A DNA stretch of 64,000 nt, from contig NZ_JAIVAF010000003.1 in assembly GCF_020171805.1 (NCBI RefSeq), forward strand, positions 62,001 to 126,000, read 5' to 3'. The notes beneath the pieces are model-generated. The model did no database searches. It was not told where the DNA came from and saw only the letters and a list, made by a program, of their open reading frames with translations. Below, piece after piece: positions 1-12,400 of this stretch (positions within the stretch are counted from its first letter, which is position 1; each line of letters starts with the position of its first letter). This stretch comes from Guptibacillus algicola (lineage in GTDB: Bacteria; Bacillota; Bacilli; Bacillales; Guptibacillaceae). The translations under genes and the position numbers were made by a program.

Positions 1-11
1 TGTAGTTCAAA

Positions 12-24
12 ATTGTACTACAAT
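12..24. promoter_or_regulatory. Candidate GntR/FadR-type operator
   Basis: The 13-bp sequence ATTGTACTACAAT is a perfect palindrome around one central base and sits inside a wider imperfect palindrome at 1-22. It fits the general TTGTNNNACAA-like shape of FadR-subfamily GntR operators. The regulator gene starts 134 bp downstream. It may serve that gene or a gene left of the window; binding is inferred only. Confidence 0.35.
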
Positions 25-157
25 TATATTGTAAGCCCTTTCCTTTCATTTGAATAGCCTATAATTTCTAGTTCATTCTTGAAGGGTATTGGAATAGGGG
101 CTTGGGTCGATTATGCTAGAAGGTAAGATTGTATTTTTTTAGTAGAGGGGATCGAAG

Positions 158-835
158 ATGAAAACGAAGAAGTCTGCTGAACAGATGATTATCGATAAGT
201 TAAAACAGGCGATTTTACGCAGGGAGCTTGCGCCTGGGACTAAGCTAGTGGAAGCGACCATATCTGAAAAGTTGAATGTAAGCAGGACCCCAATACGAAA
301 TGCGTTTAGAAAACTAGTAGAAGAAGGATACGTAACGCTCGTTCAAAATAAAGGAGCGTACGTTGTCCAGCCAGATATAAAGGAAATCATCCAGGCTTTC
401 GAGCTACGGATCGAGCTCGAATGTATCGCTGTAAAGTTCGGTCTAGATAAGGTCACTCATCAAGATATCTTGAAATTAGAAGATACGCTTGAAGAAGAGA
501 TCGCTGTTTACAAAAAAGAAGATATTCCTCAGTACATAGCGCTCAACAAACGATTTCACATGCTTCTTGCAGACAGAAGCGGTAATAAATACATCAGTGA
601 ATTTTTACAAAAAGTAATCGAGCAAATCGATATGTACTTAAGAATTTATGATGTTGTCGATACGAAGAGTGAAGAGAAGAACAAAAGTCTTGAAGAGCAT
701 CGGAAGATCATCGATGCGATCAGGAGTGAAAACGTCGAAGAGGTGCAATCCGCCATCCGGCGCCACCTTCAGAGTACGCTCGAAACGTTGAAAAAAACGG
801 CAGAGGGCTATAAATCACTCGATGACATGTTGTAG
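158..835 (+). CDS. GntR family transcriptional regulator, FadR subfamily (FCD domain)
   Basis: A 225-residue DNA-binding regulator. The N-terminal winged helix-turn-helix (about residues 8-75) carries the GntR pattern: PGTKLVEATISEKLNVSRTP, then a wing with KGAYVV. The rest is all-helical and fits an FCD ligand-binding domain, with metal-ligand-like residues at NKRFHMLL and RRHL near the C-terminus. FCD regulators usually sense small organic acids or sugar acids. The start is supported by AGAGGGGATCGAAG just upstream. A GNAT acetyltransferase follows after 12 bp, so the two probably form one transcript. The effector and target genes cannot be read from this window; a palindrome at 12-24 is a possible operator. 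Confidence 0.9.
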   Translation: MKTKKSAEQMIIDKLKQAILRRELAPGTKLVEATISEKLNVSRTPIRNAFRKLVEEGYVTLVQNKGAYVVQPDIKEIIQAFELRIELECIAVKFGLDKVTHQDILKLEDTLEEEIAVYKKEDIPQYIALNKRFHMLLADRSGNKYISEFLQKVIEQIDMYLRIYDVVDTKSEEKNKSLEEHRKIIDAIRSENVEEVQSAIRRHLQSTLETLKKTAEGYKSLDDML

Positions 836-847
836 AGGAGGAAAGAG

Positions 848-1294
848 ATGACGTATCAGTTTGTTCCAATGACATTAGAGTACGCACGTGAAATTGATGA
901 ATGGCATTACGATGGACGTTTTGACGATCTATTCATGACGCCTTATTTCACTTCCTATGAGAAAGATGGTGTTTTTGTAGGACCTGGTGGCTGCGAAGGA
1001 TTTGTGGCTCTTTCGGAAGACAAAATCGCTGGGTTGTTTGAGTTCACAATCAAAGGAAATGCCATGGAAATCGGACTTGCACTCGAACCTAGTCTAGTAG
1101 GAAAAGGACTCGCCGTCGATTATGTGAACGAGGGGATTCAGTTCGGCTTAGATTACTATGACACGCATTTTGACGAGGTCAGACTTGAAGTGGAGAAAAC
1201 GAATAAACCCGCTATTCGCGTTTACGAAAAGGCAGGATTCAAAAGGGTTAACGAAACCGATGAAGAAATTAAAATGATAAGAGAGTTGGTTTAA
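848..1294 (+). CDS. GNAT family N-acetyltransferase
   Basis: A 148-residue single-domain acetyltransferase. The acetyl-CoA-binding region is seen around residues 78-100 (IGLALEPSLVGKGLA, the V/I-x-x-x-x-R/Q-x-x-G-x-G/A loop in variant form) and the conserved C-terminal motif at KTNKPAIRVYEKAGFKRV. The start is fixed by AGGAGGAAAGAG right before the ATG. It lies 12 bp after the GntR regulator gene and is probably co-transcribed with it. The acetylated substrate is not predictable; many such proteins act on small amines or protein N-termini. Confidence 0.88.
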   Translation: MTYQFVPMTLEYAREIDEWHYDGRFDDLFMTPYFTSYEKDGVFVGPGGCEGFVALSEDKIAGLFEFTIKGNAMEIGLALEPSLVGKGLAVDYVNEGIQFGLDYYDTHFDEVRLEVEKTNKPAIRVYEKAGFKRVNETDEEIKMIRELV

Positions 1295-1326
1295 CAAGAG
1301 TTTAATGGGAAGGTGCGTTTTATCAG

Positions 1327-1566
1327 TTGAGTAAGCAGAAAGATTCGAAGAACTTCTATGTCTCAATAATGGTTGGGTTTCTTATTCTGATTACGCTCGA
1401 TAGGTTTGTGATCGATGGGAAGTGGTTTGACTACCTCTATTATTTCTTCATGCTATCAGTGATTACTCTGTTAGTCGTGATTCATTTCAAACAGAAAAAA
1501 TGGGTGTATGGGAGTATCTTCAGCCTCTTATTATTCTGGTATTTATATGGATTTCAGTTTATGTGA
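1327..1566 (+). CDS. Small membrane protein of unknown function
   Basis: A 79-residue protein starting at a TTG behind GGGAAGGTG. After a charged N-terminus (SKQKDSKN) three hydrophobic stretches follow (about residues 11-28, 33-52, 58-76), so it is most likely an integral membrane protein. It lies between an acetyltransferase and another tiny membrane-protein gene, all in the same direction. I do not recognise the family. Confidence 0.6.
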   Translation: MSKQKDSKNFYVSIMVGFLILITLDRFVIDGKWFDYLYYFFMLSVITLLVVIHFKQKKWVYGSIFSLLLFWYLYGFQFM

Positions 1567-1629
1567 TGAAGACGGGAATACGTAAGTAGCAATACTATTT
1601 AAATAAAGCATTATGAAAGGATATGGAAG

Positions 1630-1803
1630 ATGGGAAATCGATTAAAGTTATGGGCAGGTGCCGTCATCATGGCCCTGATTGCGTTTTTTATCACGAAGCT
1701 CTTTTGGAGTGAGGTGCCGACAGCGTTTCTACTCGTCTATTTACTCATTGGGTATTTGGTGATTTTCTTTCTAACGCTGATCGTACAAAGTAAGAAAACG
1801 TAA
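1630..1803 (+). CDS. Small two-helix membrane protein (57 residues)
   Basis: A short open frame, ATG at 1630 preceded by GAAAGGATATGG at good spacing, ending TAA at 1801-1803. The product begins MGNRLKLWAGAV and has two hydrophobic helices (about residues 8-24 and 31-51) with a basic tail QSKKT. It lies 23 bp before the DUF4097 gene and may share its transcript. Family not recognised. Confidence 0.55.
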   Translation: MGNRLKLWAGAVIMALIAFFITKLFWSEVPTAFLLVYLLIGYLVIFFLTLIVQSKKT

Positions 1804-1826
1804 GTTAAATAGAGGGAGGTGGGTTC

Positions 1827-2723
1827 GTGAAACTGATTATTGGATTAACGCTAGCCTTACTTCTTATCATAGCAGGTTATGTCTATTTCAATGAAGTGAA
1901 GGCAGAACAAGTGTCGTTACAAGTAGAAGAAGAGGTTATGGTTGAGGGAATGGAGACGCTCGATGTAAGAGCGACTTCTGCAGACGTGATCTTCGCTTCG
2001 ATTCCATCAGACAAGCTTTCAGTAAAGTTGGTTGGAAACGTAAATAAAGACAATAAGAAAAACCACCAAATTGAAGTGACGGAGCAAGGTGAAACGCTTA
2101 ACGTCACGTACATACCGAAAAAGAAAAATGAATTCGGCTTTAATTTTGTTAGTAGTAATGTGAGAGTACTTGTTAGTTTGCCAGAGAAATCTTTTGATAC
2201 GTTTACCGTTCGCACAACGTCAGGTGATATTGAGGGTGAAGCAACCGCTACAGATAATCTATCACTTGAGTCAACGTCAGGGTCGCAACATGTGAAAGGA
2301 TTGGCATCAAACGAAGAGGTAGCATTAACGTCCACTAGTGGGAATATCACACTTAGTCAGAGCGAGGTGAAGGACCTCTCGATTGAAACGACGAGTGGGA
2401 ATATCGAGATGGAAGACCTTGTTGCTGCATCGGCTGAAGTCAATTCAACATCAGGGAACGTCTCGCTTGAAACAAAAGATGTGAGTAAGGAATTCGAGAT
2501 AACGACGACGAGTGGTAATGTAGAGACAATCTACAAGAAGAACCCTAGTAATCTTCGAATCTTGTTTGAAGGAAATTCAGGAGAAGCAGACATTAACCTG
2601 GAAGAGATGCTCTATAGAGTGAAAGAAGAAAATGAGCTGGACGGGGAGATTGGAGCAGCAACGAATACACTAGCAGTCGAAACAACATCAGGTGATTTGA
2701 AAGTTGAGTATGAGAGCGAATGA
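1827..2723 (+). CDS. DUF4097-family beta-strand repeat protein, membrane-anchored
   Basis: A 298-residue protein with an N-terminal hydrophobic helix (residues 1-20) and then a repetitive beta-helix-like body in which the phrase TTSGN or TSGD recurs about every 17-25 residues (for example RTTSGDIEG, ESTSGSQH, TSTSGNITL, ETTSGNIEM, TTSGNVET, ETTSGDLKV). This is the hallmark of the DUF4097 family, which in Bacillota includes LiaX- and YvlB-type proteins linked to cell-envelope stress. The start is a GTG behind GGGAGGTGGG. The single N-terminal helix suggests the repeats face outside (inference). No PspC partner gene is next to it, unlike the B. subtilis yvlABCD locus. Confidence 0.85.
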   Translation: MKLIIGLTLALLLIIAGYVYFNEVKAEQVSLQVEEEVMVEGMETLDVRATSADVIFASIPSDKLSVKLVGNVNKDNKKNHQIEVTEQGETLNVTYIPKKKNEFGFNFVSSNVRVLVSLPEKSFDTFTVRTTSGDIEGEATATDNLSLESTSGSQHVKGLASNEEVALTSTSGNITLSQSEVKDLSIETTSGNIEMEDLVAASAEVNSTSGNVSLETKDVSKEFEITTTSGNVETIYKKNPSNLRILFEGNSGEADINLEEMLYRVKEENELDGEIGAATNTLAVETTSGDLKVEYESE

Positions 2724-2834
2724 CTGCCTGGTACTCCCATATCAAATGTCGAACAATATTTTTTGAGCAATAAAGGGATAAGAATTCATTTATAGAATTG
2801 TGTGGTGAAGAAAACTAGTAGATGAGGTGATAAG

Positions 2835-3239
2835 ATGGCGTTTCAAGCAAATCAAGTGTATATCAACATACCAGTCAAAGATGTCGATCAGTCTGTTTCT
2901 TTCTTCAGTGAGCTAGGTTTTGAATTTAACGCTGAATACACAGATAAAAATGCTGCGTGTTTAATTATTAATGATCGTACGTTCGTGATGCTATTGGTTG
3001 AAGAATACTTTAAGTCCTTTACAAAGAAAGCTATTGTGAATGCAAAGGAAAGTACGGAATCGATCTTAGCTATAGCTGTCAATAATAAAGACGAGGTCGA
3101 TTCACTTGTGAAGAAAGCACTGGACTATGGTGGCGAAGCTCCTTCTGATCCTGTCGATCATGGATTTATGTATGCAGCGAGCTTTCAAGATCTTGATGGT
3201 CACCTTTGGGAAGTCATGTCGATGGAGAACAAGGTTTAA
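2835..3239 (+). CDS. VOC family protein (glyoxalase/bleomycin-resistance fold)
   Basis: A 134-residue protein with the two beta-alpha-beta-beta-beta modules of the vicinal oxygen chelate superfamily: YINIPVKDVDQSVSFFSELGF at the N-terminus and the C-terminal AASFQDLDGHLWEVMSM, whose H and E are in the position of metal ligands. The start has GATGAGGTGATAAG in front. The protein resembles the lactoylglutathione-lyase-like group rather than a specific enzyme, so the substrate is unknown. It is a single gene closed by a terminator at 3271. Confidence 0.85.
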   Translation: MAFQANQVYINIPVKDVDQSVSFFSELGFEFNAEYTDKNAACLIINDRTFVMLLVEEYFKSFTKKAIVNAKESTESILAIAVNNKDEVDSLVKKALDYGGEAPSDPVDHGFMYAASFQDLDGHLWEVMSMENKV

Positions 3240-3270
3240 GGGCTGTACGTAATTAAATGATGTAAATATG

Positions 3271-3300
3271 AAAGCTCTTCCAAACTGGAAGAGCTTCTTT
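3271..3300 (+). terminator. Rho-independent terminator
   Basis: AAGCTCTTCCA-aac-TGGAAGAGCTT followed by CTTT; a 10-bp stem with a 3-nt loop located 35 bp after the VOC gene and ahead of the giant gene. Confidence 0.8.
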
Positions 3301-3444
3301 ATATTGGAAAAAATCAAGTCATGGAATCTTATTTCACTCATATCGTTAATACGTAGAAGTTTAACTTTTTCTAAAATTTCACTTCCGTATTGGGCGTTTC
3401 TGCGTATAGTGAATGGAATGATTTAACACATTGGAGGTGTTCAA

Positions 3445-6400
3445 GTGTCATTTCCTAATAACAATCAGTTTACGCCAATCCTGGTCGGAGGGAAGGTGTA
3501 TGAAGATGTAGTAAAAGATATTAATCCTTCTCGGACGGATATTGTAGGGGATGAGAATTTTCCTTCGTTCTATTACGCCTATGATACGATTAACGTTTAT
3601 TTTCGTATGCGTGTCAGAGCAGACCCTCGTAACCGAGCTAAGACATCCTTTCAAAGGAATGCGTGGGGAGTGCTGCTTAATACAACAGGTGTAGCTGGAA
3701 CATACGACTGGATGCTAGCGATTAATGGTTTAAAGAATCGCGTGAATTTAATTCAAAACGTCGATAAAGAGTTTAACTCCTGGACAGATGCGGCAGAGGG
3801 CACAAATGGCAAGGGAGAGCCAAATTTCTCGCGTCAAATCATAAACTTTGACGTGGCTCGTGTCGTTCAGGCGGATAGTACTCTAGGAGATTCTCAGAAC
3901 TATTTCATTGATTTTCTTTTCCCTGCTTCAACGTTTTTCTCGTATTTGGATATCACGCCGAATGATCCGATTCAGATGGTTGCATTTACAGCGACGAACA
4001 ACAACAACTACAACAAAGATTCTCTTAGAAGATCTGAAGACTATGAGTTTAAGGATGCGCTTTCTGATCCTACGACAGTAAATACTGGGAACGTGAAGGC
4101 AAACTTACAAATCTCCAAAACGATGCTAACAGGTCCTACTGATCCTATGGCAGGTCAGAACTATGAGTGGACTGGAAGAATCACGCTCACAAATATTGGG
4201 AAAAGTCAGGCGACGATTCTTAATGTAGTCGATGTCGTCGCATTGGACGTTGTCTCTGTCTTTGAAGCGACTTCCGTTTCGCAAGGATCTACCGCTTATA
4301 ACGAGGGGAACAAAACACTCACATGGACGGTTGGAGACCTTGAAGCTGGAGAAAGCGCAACCTTAGATTTTATAGAGAACGGTTTGTTCTATACTTCAGG
4401 AGACCAAGTCTTAAACGCCGCGACAGGAATTGGGTTCGATTTGTTCACTGGAGGACAGCTTGTTCCTGTTAGGTCAGCAGTGACAGTCGATGTTCAGGCT
4501 ACTGGTGGTGTAGCAGGTAACGTCCTCAATCAAGTGAACGGACTCCCTGAAGAAAATGTGACGGTTCGCCTGATGGATGGTGCTACAGAAGTCGCCACGA
4601 CACAAACGGACGCTTTTGGAGATTACAATTTCACAGGGGTCACTCCAGATACGTACACGGTTGAATTTTCAAAGGCAGACTTTACTGATGTGACCCGAAT
4701 TGTTGAGATCACGGCAGATAATGTCACAATCGTAAATCTCTATATTGCGCCTGCATTAGGAAATTTAGCCGGAACGGTTACTTCTGGTGGTTCTCCAATA
4801 GATGGAGCGAAAGTAGCCGTTTCCAATAACATCGGTCAAGAAATTCTTGCGACGACAACCGATGCAGCTGGTGAGTACACGATTAATAATGTACAGCCGG
4901 GTCACTATGTCTTGACGGTTACTGCTGATGGCTATCAGTCTCAGTCGATTGGAAAAGACGTGAATTCGAACGATACATCTGTCGAGAACTTTTCGCTTGC
5001 TCCAAACCCTGGAACGGTTGAAGGAACGGTTACAAGTGGTGGTTCTCCAATAGAAAATGCAACTGTTGACGTGATCGGTTCGACAGGGCTTGTGGTAGCT
5101 TCAGCAATTACAGACGCAGCAGGGAAGTGCGTGATCAACCGATTAGCACCAGGCTCTTATCGTTTCAGGGCAAAAGCAAATTCCTATCAGACCTTTAACG
5201 TAGGTTTCTCGGTTCTAGCCGGTCAAACTGCTGATGTAGATGTCAATCTCCTCCCTAACCCAGGTTCAGTTGAAGGTCGCGTGAAAGACGAAGACGATGA
5301 AGATGATCTAGAAGGCTGTAATATTAAAATAACCAATTCCTTTGGGTTAACAATTGCAAACGCCATCACCGATGCGAATGGTCGTTTTAACGTTGGATCT
5401 CTTGCACCTGGAAATTATGTCTGTACGTTTGCTTCAAATGGACACGGCTCAAAGAACTTTGGATTTTATGTGCGACCTGATCTATCTACAGTTCTAGATT
5501 GTTTCCTTAGGAGACTAACAGGAGTGCTTGAAGGAACTGTAGAATCTGACGGTAGTCCTGTAAGTGGAGCTAAAATCGATGTTGTTTCTAACAACGTCGT
5601 CGTTGCAAAAACGGTCGCAAACGATGATGGAACATATAAGATTAGGGGCTTATCTCCAGGAAGATACACATGTATTTTCACAGCGGATGGTTATTCAACC
5701 ACCACCTTAGGAGCACTTATTCGAAATAACCGAACATTCGAATTGAATGCCGAGGTGAAACAGATCTTTGGTTCTGTAACCGGTAGGGTTACGACTGATG
5801 GAGGTGATCCGTTAGTTGGTGCGGTACTTCTCGTGAACAATTCGGATTCTGATGTGCTCGTTTCCAGAAGAGTGACAGATTCGAATGGGGAGTATACGGT
5901 CAATGAACTCAAGCCAGGTAGTTACTCCATCACGGCGTCATTCACGAATTACCAATCCTTATTAGGTGGAGCGATTGTCACATCAGGAAATGTGTCAGAG
6001 CTAGATTTCTCACTTACTGCAGATCCTTCAACAATCGTAGGAACGATTATTAACGAAGAGACGGGAGAACCGATTAAGGGAGAATCGATTCAGATGCAGC
6101 TGATCGATTCGAATGGCGTTCTCCTAGCAACGACGTTCTGCACGAATGAAGGTGAATTTACATTTGAAAATGTGCTTGTTAACACGTACACGGTCAACGC
6201 CAATACGGATGCATACCGAAGCTTATACGCAAGTGTGAAAACAGAGCCAGGTCAAGTGACGACGACGAGAGTAGGCCTTGTCCCATTACCAGGGTTTATT
6301 ACCGGTACGTTAAGAGACGCAGATACATCGGTTCCGATTGCGGGAGCAACAATCAACATTAGTAATGCGCTAGGGTTCCAGGTCGATTCGTTGATTACGA

Positions 6401-9400
6401 GTACAGATGGTGAGTTCCTAACAGTTGGGCTTCCTGCAGGAATCTACACGATGGCTGTAGTCGCGGAAGGATATGAAACGAACCTGATCGGAGAAATCGT
6501 TCCGTGGGGCTTTACGAAAAGCATCGATATCGAGTTAAAAGCGAATCCTGGTTCGATTAGTGGCATCGTCACACCTCCAGCTGAAAATTTAATCGTTCAA
6601 CTTTACTCGTTGGATAACCAGTTGGTGAACGCAACTGCGGCTGATCCGACAGGTGCTTATCAATTCGAAAATTTAGCACCTGGAAACTATATTTTAAAAG
6701 CCGCAGCTCCGAATTATTCGGTTGCGTGTACAGGTGCATCCGTAAAGTCGAATATCGTATCAAATATACCTTTGACGATAAAACCGAATCCTGGTTCAAT
6801 CAGTGGAAACATCGTAAATGACCTTGGAGAAACATTATCGAACGTCACGATTTCTCTACTTGATGTAAACGAGACACCGATCGCTTACGGAAATACGGAC
6901 GTCGATGGGAACTACTTTATCAGTAATGTTCCTCCTGGTAGCTATGCACTTATTGCCAAACTGATGATGCATACGACAACAACGGGTACAGTGGCGGTTG
7001 AAGCGGGTCAAGAGGTTCAAGATATTGACTTCGTTATGGCTAGATTGTTAGGAACCATTTCTGGTGGGGTATCAGATTTTCAAACAGGCGAGGTTATTAC
7101 TGGAGCTTCCGTTCTACTTAGAAATAGTCTCGGTATTCTTATCAAATACACGACGAGTGACCAGTTCGGTAAGTTTCTGTATCGAAATGTTGGACCTGAC
7201 TCTTATACAGTTACATGCTCAGCTCCAAATTATTCTACTGAAATCACAGGAGTCATCGTACCTGCTGGAGAAACGTCTGGAGCGAATGTAAGGCTGAAAA
7301 CAACGGTTGGTGACATTGAAGGTCAGGTTGTTGATGAAACCGGCGATCCGATCAGTGGAGATAACATTCAACTGAAGTTACTCGGGGCAAATAAAGAATT
7401 ACTTCAAGCCTTTTTAGCGAATCCAGACGGTTCTTTTGTCGTTCCGAGCTTGTCTGAAGGAACGTATTTCGTTACGGCTACACTCGAAGGGTATACCGCA
7501 AATCTTGTATCTTCAATCATTACAGCAGGCGAAGTTAACAATGTGGTCATTCAACTGTCTCCGATTCTCGCCACTGTAAGCGGAACGGTTCTTGATGCGA
7601 ATACAGGAAGTCCGATTACGGGAACAGCTGTATTCTTATCGTTAACCAGAAGTACTGGGGTGTTTGTGTCGAGTCTCTATCCGAGTGAAAACGGTGTGTT
7701 TACATTTGATTCTGTACTGCCGGGCTCGTATTTATTAAATGTGAATGCAGAAGGTTATGGGAACGAAGTGCTCACAGTTACGGTGCCGCTTGATGGGATT
7801 GAAGTTGATATTTCCCTTAAACAGAATCCAGGTGCAGTAACGGGGTACGTAACGAATCAACTCTCAAGTGAACCATTAAATAATGCAGTCGTTACAGTCA
7901 GTAATTTTGGGAAAACGTTAGAGAGTAAAGTTGTAACAGATAGCTTCGGTCAATTTACGTTTCCGAACTTATCACCAGGTTCTTACCGTGCAATTGTGTC
8001 TGCAGAAGAGTTCTCAAGTCAAAGTGCTACGTTTGAAGTCTTGCCAGATCAAACCACTTCTCTAAGTTTCATATTAACGCCTGAGCCAGGTGACTTGATC
8101 GGGACTGTCACAGAAGTTGAAACGGGAAATCCTATCCCTGGTGTTAACATCCAAGTGCGTTATTTAACACCGACTGGGCCTGTGTATGCAACGACATTGA
8201 CCGATGAAAACGGAATTTACCGTACGGAAGGTTTGTTCGCAGGAACATACACGATCATTGCTTTCGCTGAAAGTGGCTATGGATCATCGAGTGCTTCTGT
8301 CAAAGTTCCTGCAAATGGCTCACGTACCGTGGACTTCGAACTTGAGCCGTTTCCTGCTATTGCAGAAGGGACGATTCGAGATGAAACGACTGGTGAACCA
8401 GTCGCGAATGTATTTGTACGATTATTAGATATACACGGAAGTTCCATTCAAACGGTGAACTCAGATCGAAACGGGTTCTATCGTTTTACAAACTTTACAG
8501 CGAGTCAGTACCTTATTTCAGCGATTTCTCCTAATTACCAGCGCGTGCAAGTATCGATCAATCCGAAGCCTGGCGAAACGGTGGTCAGTGATATCTTCTT
8601 CACACCTGAACCTGGTGCGATTTCGGGTATCATTCTCGATGCAGAAACTGAATCTCCACTAGTAGGGGCACAGGTAGAAGTGTATTCACCTGGATCAACT
8701 GTTCCAGTAGCACGTCGGACGGCAGGAGCAAGCGGTGACTTCTTAATCACAGGGGTGTTCCCAGGTTCGTTCACGATCAATGCATACACGCTTAATTATA
8801 GTCAAGAAATTAAAGGGATCGTCGTTGATGCAAACGCTACGACGGAGTTAGAATTCCGCCTCGTTCCTGATCCTGTCACGATTTCTGGAACGGTTGTAGA
8901 CGATAACGGTCAGCCTCTTGCGAACGTCAGCGTTCGAATCATCGATGAATTTGAAGCCGAAGTTGGGAATGGGATTTCGGATATTGATGGGAACTTCTCG
9001 GTAGGGAGTTTGCCGAGTGGAGCCTTTACGATTATTGCCGGGATCGATGATTATGCAGAATTTACAACAGGTGTTTCGGTACTTCCGGGAGATGAGTACA
9101 GTGATCTTAATGTCGTCATGATTCCTCTTGGTGGCACGTTTACTGGGAGAGTTGTGAATGCAGCAACAAGTGAAGCCATCCCTGGTGTGTTGATTTCCGT
9201 TAGTACACCTGAGGGCGTTCCGATCATTTCGACGAACTCTGAAACGAACGGTGAATTTGTATCGCCGCTGTTATCACCTGGCATGTATACCGTCATCGCG
9301 AGCTCACCTTATTTTGTTCAAGATCAGACTGGGGTTATTGTCGTATCGAATCAAACGTCGGAAGTACTCTTCTCATTAGAAGAAGTTGGCGGTACGATCT

Positions 9401-12400
9401 TTGGAACAGTGTTGGGTATGGACGGTGACCCGATCCTAAATACGTCCATTGCGATCAGAGTGTTAAACGATAATGGCGCATTGTTGCAAACCCTCCAGGC
9501 ATTATCTGAAGGAACGTTTGAAGTTCTTAACCTTCCTTCAGGATCTTACCGAATTAATGTTATCGCTGATAAGTATCAAGCATCTACCGTCGGTGCAATC
9601 GTCGAAAACGGAGAAATATCTGAGTTAACGGTTCCTCTTGTTTTAGCAGGTGGTTCAATTCAAGGAACGATTACAGACACGAGTGGGGCATCGCTTCCGG
9701 GTAGTTTTGTTGAGCTAACAGATGTGAATGGCATCTTAGTTGCAACGATTACAAGTGATCAAAACGGAGAGTTTCTCTTCTCCGATATTAAGGTCGGACA
9801 GCTAAACGTAAAAGCAACAGCCCCTGACTATGGTGTTTCTTCGATCGGTGTGATCGTTGAACCTGCTGAAATATCAACTGTTCAACTTTCCTTGTCTCAA
9901 ATTACAGGTACGATAACTGGCGTTGTAACAGATACGGATGGTAATCCGATTAGTAATGCGACGGTTGCTGTAGCTGACGCGACGAACACATCAGTAGCGA
10001 CAGTTATCACAAATAGTGATGGAACGTATACAATTCCACAGCTTGATCCTAGTGAATATACGATCACAGCTAGTGAAAGTAGTTCTGGAGCAAATGTGGT
10101 GTCAGGCACCGTTATACCTGGTGATGAAAGCATTGTGGATATCACGTTGATTCCATTAGGTGCTGTTGTTCAAGGGACGATATTGGATATCGGTGGGGAA
10201 GTTGTTGTAGGTGCAACGGTTGAGCTCAGGTCTGTCAGTCCATTCGGTCCTATCGTCAGCACGGTCTTAACGGATAGTGATGGCAACTATGACTTTGGAA
10301 CAATTTCAAACGGAACGTACACCATCGTTGTGACAGCAACCAATTATGGAAGTGAAAGTGGCTCGGTTCTCATTGAAGCTGGCGTACCAACGATCCAGCA
10401 ATTTGTACTCACACCAGACCCTTCTAGTGTAGAAGGCGTTGTCACGACGGATGGTGTGGCAGCTCCAAACACTGTCGTTAAACTTTTAGACATTACAGAC
10501 ACGAGTATTTTTGAAGTGCAAACGGATGCGGATGGGCGCTACCTCATTCAAAATATTAACCCAGGCATCTACACACTTTTAGTAAACAATCCAGATTACC
10601 AATCTGAAAAGCAAGGGTTTACGATCGGTGCGGGTGAGTCGACTACTGTTAATTTTGATCTCGTACCACAGCCAAGTGAGATTTCTGGTACGGTGATCAA
10701 TAACCAAACGAATTTCCCAGTTGTCGGGGCAATTGTCCAAATCTTTTTCGGTGATAGCGTGCAACCATCTGAGCGAGCGGTTACGAATGCAGCAGGGGAA
10801 TATACAGTTACGGGTCTTGCACCTGGTGCGTATACGATCTTAATTACGTCACCAAACTTTGATACGTTCACAGCAGGTGCGACGGTCAGAGCGAACGAAG
10901 CAACGACAATCGATGGTTTCCTTACGCCGGATCCTGGCGTCGTCACAGGAACTGTTACGGGGCCAGAGGGGGCTGTTGCCGGGGCTGCTGTCAAAGTTGT
11001 CGCGCCGAATGGCAGTGTGATTGGTTCTGGCGTAACGGATGCAAATGGAAATTGTTCCATTGGAAATCTACCAGTAGGAATTTACGTCGTTTCGTGTTCT
11101 GCACCACTACACGAAAATGCGAAACAAGGTGTGGATATTGAACCAGGAGAAGTCGTATCCGTTTCCTTTGAACTTGGTTCAGAACCTGGGTCGGTCGATG
11201 GCATCGTTACCGATGAAAATGGTAATCCTCAACCAGGAACCGTTGTAAATGTGATATCACCAGATGGTACGATTGTGGATTCCGTTGTAACAGATGAAGA
11301 AGGATTCTATACAATCCAAAATCTTGACCCGAAAACGTATCAAGTTATCGCAGATAAACCAGGCCAACCAACTACTTCTGTTGGGGCTATTGTCGAACCA
11401 AATGATACGGTAACGACAGACGTTGTAATCCCCCAAACCTTTGGTACTATTACGGGAACAATAACAAATGCAGATGGAGACCCACTCACGAATCGTACGA
11501 TTTTGATTAACTTGTTCGACCAAAATGATGCGTTCATCACATCTGTTCAAGCTCAAACGAATGGCACGTACACGATTCCTGATGTTAAAGAAGGAACCTA
11601 TTTCCTTACCGCCATTACGAAAGGATTTAGCCCTGGCCAATTTGCCGTTACAGTAGAAGCTGATGAGGTGAGCACGCTCAATGTTCCTGTAAGCCCACAA
11701 AGTGGAGGGCTAACGGTCCTCGTTGTTGACGAAATAACGAGTACCCCAGTGACTGGCGTTGTAACAAGTATCAAAAATGAAACAGGAATCCCGCTCACAT
11801 CTGCTGTTACAGATCAAGAGGGGAAGGCGGTTGTTGAAGAATTAGACCCTGGCACGGTTATTGTATCTGCTGCTACACCGAATTACACCAACTCATCTCA
11901 AGGAGCGATTATCGAACCTGGCGTTACGAAAGAAGCCGTTCTATCGATTTCACCAGAAACAGGAGACTTAGCTGGTGTCATCACAGATCCAAATGGCGAT
12001 CCAATCGCAGGAGCGACGATTCAAATTCTCGATTCCAAACGCTCAGTTATTACGACGGTGTTAACGCAAAGCGATGGTGTTTATAAAGTCTTCGATCTTG
12101 CGTTAGGTATCTACACGATGTTGATCAACAGCCCTGGATATGAGCAGCAATCGCTGAGTGCGGACATAACATCAGGTGAAACGACAGCAACAAGTATGTC
12201 CTTGCCGCCTGTTCCAGGAAAAATTACAGGAGTCGTGACAGATTCAGCAACGGGTGCTTTCCTTTCGAGGACCAACGTGGAGTTACGTTTGATCAGTTCC
12301 TCTGGTCCAGTCATCGCATCGACACTCACCGATTCACAAGGAAAATATACTTTTGCGGATATTGAAAGTGGTAGCTACACCGTTGTGGCAAGTAGTCGTT

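Noticed and set aside
10596-11060. Long antisense frames inside the giant gene
   Set aside because: Codon-bias shadows of a repetitive coding sequence; no ribosome binding sites and no recognisable domains.
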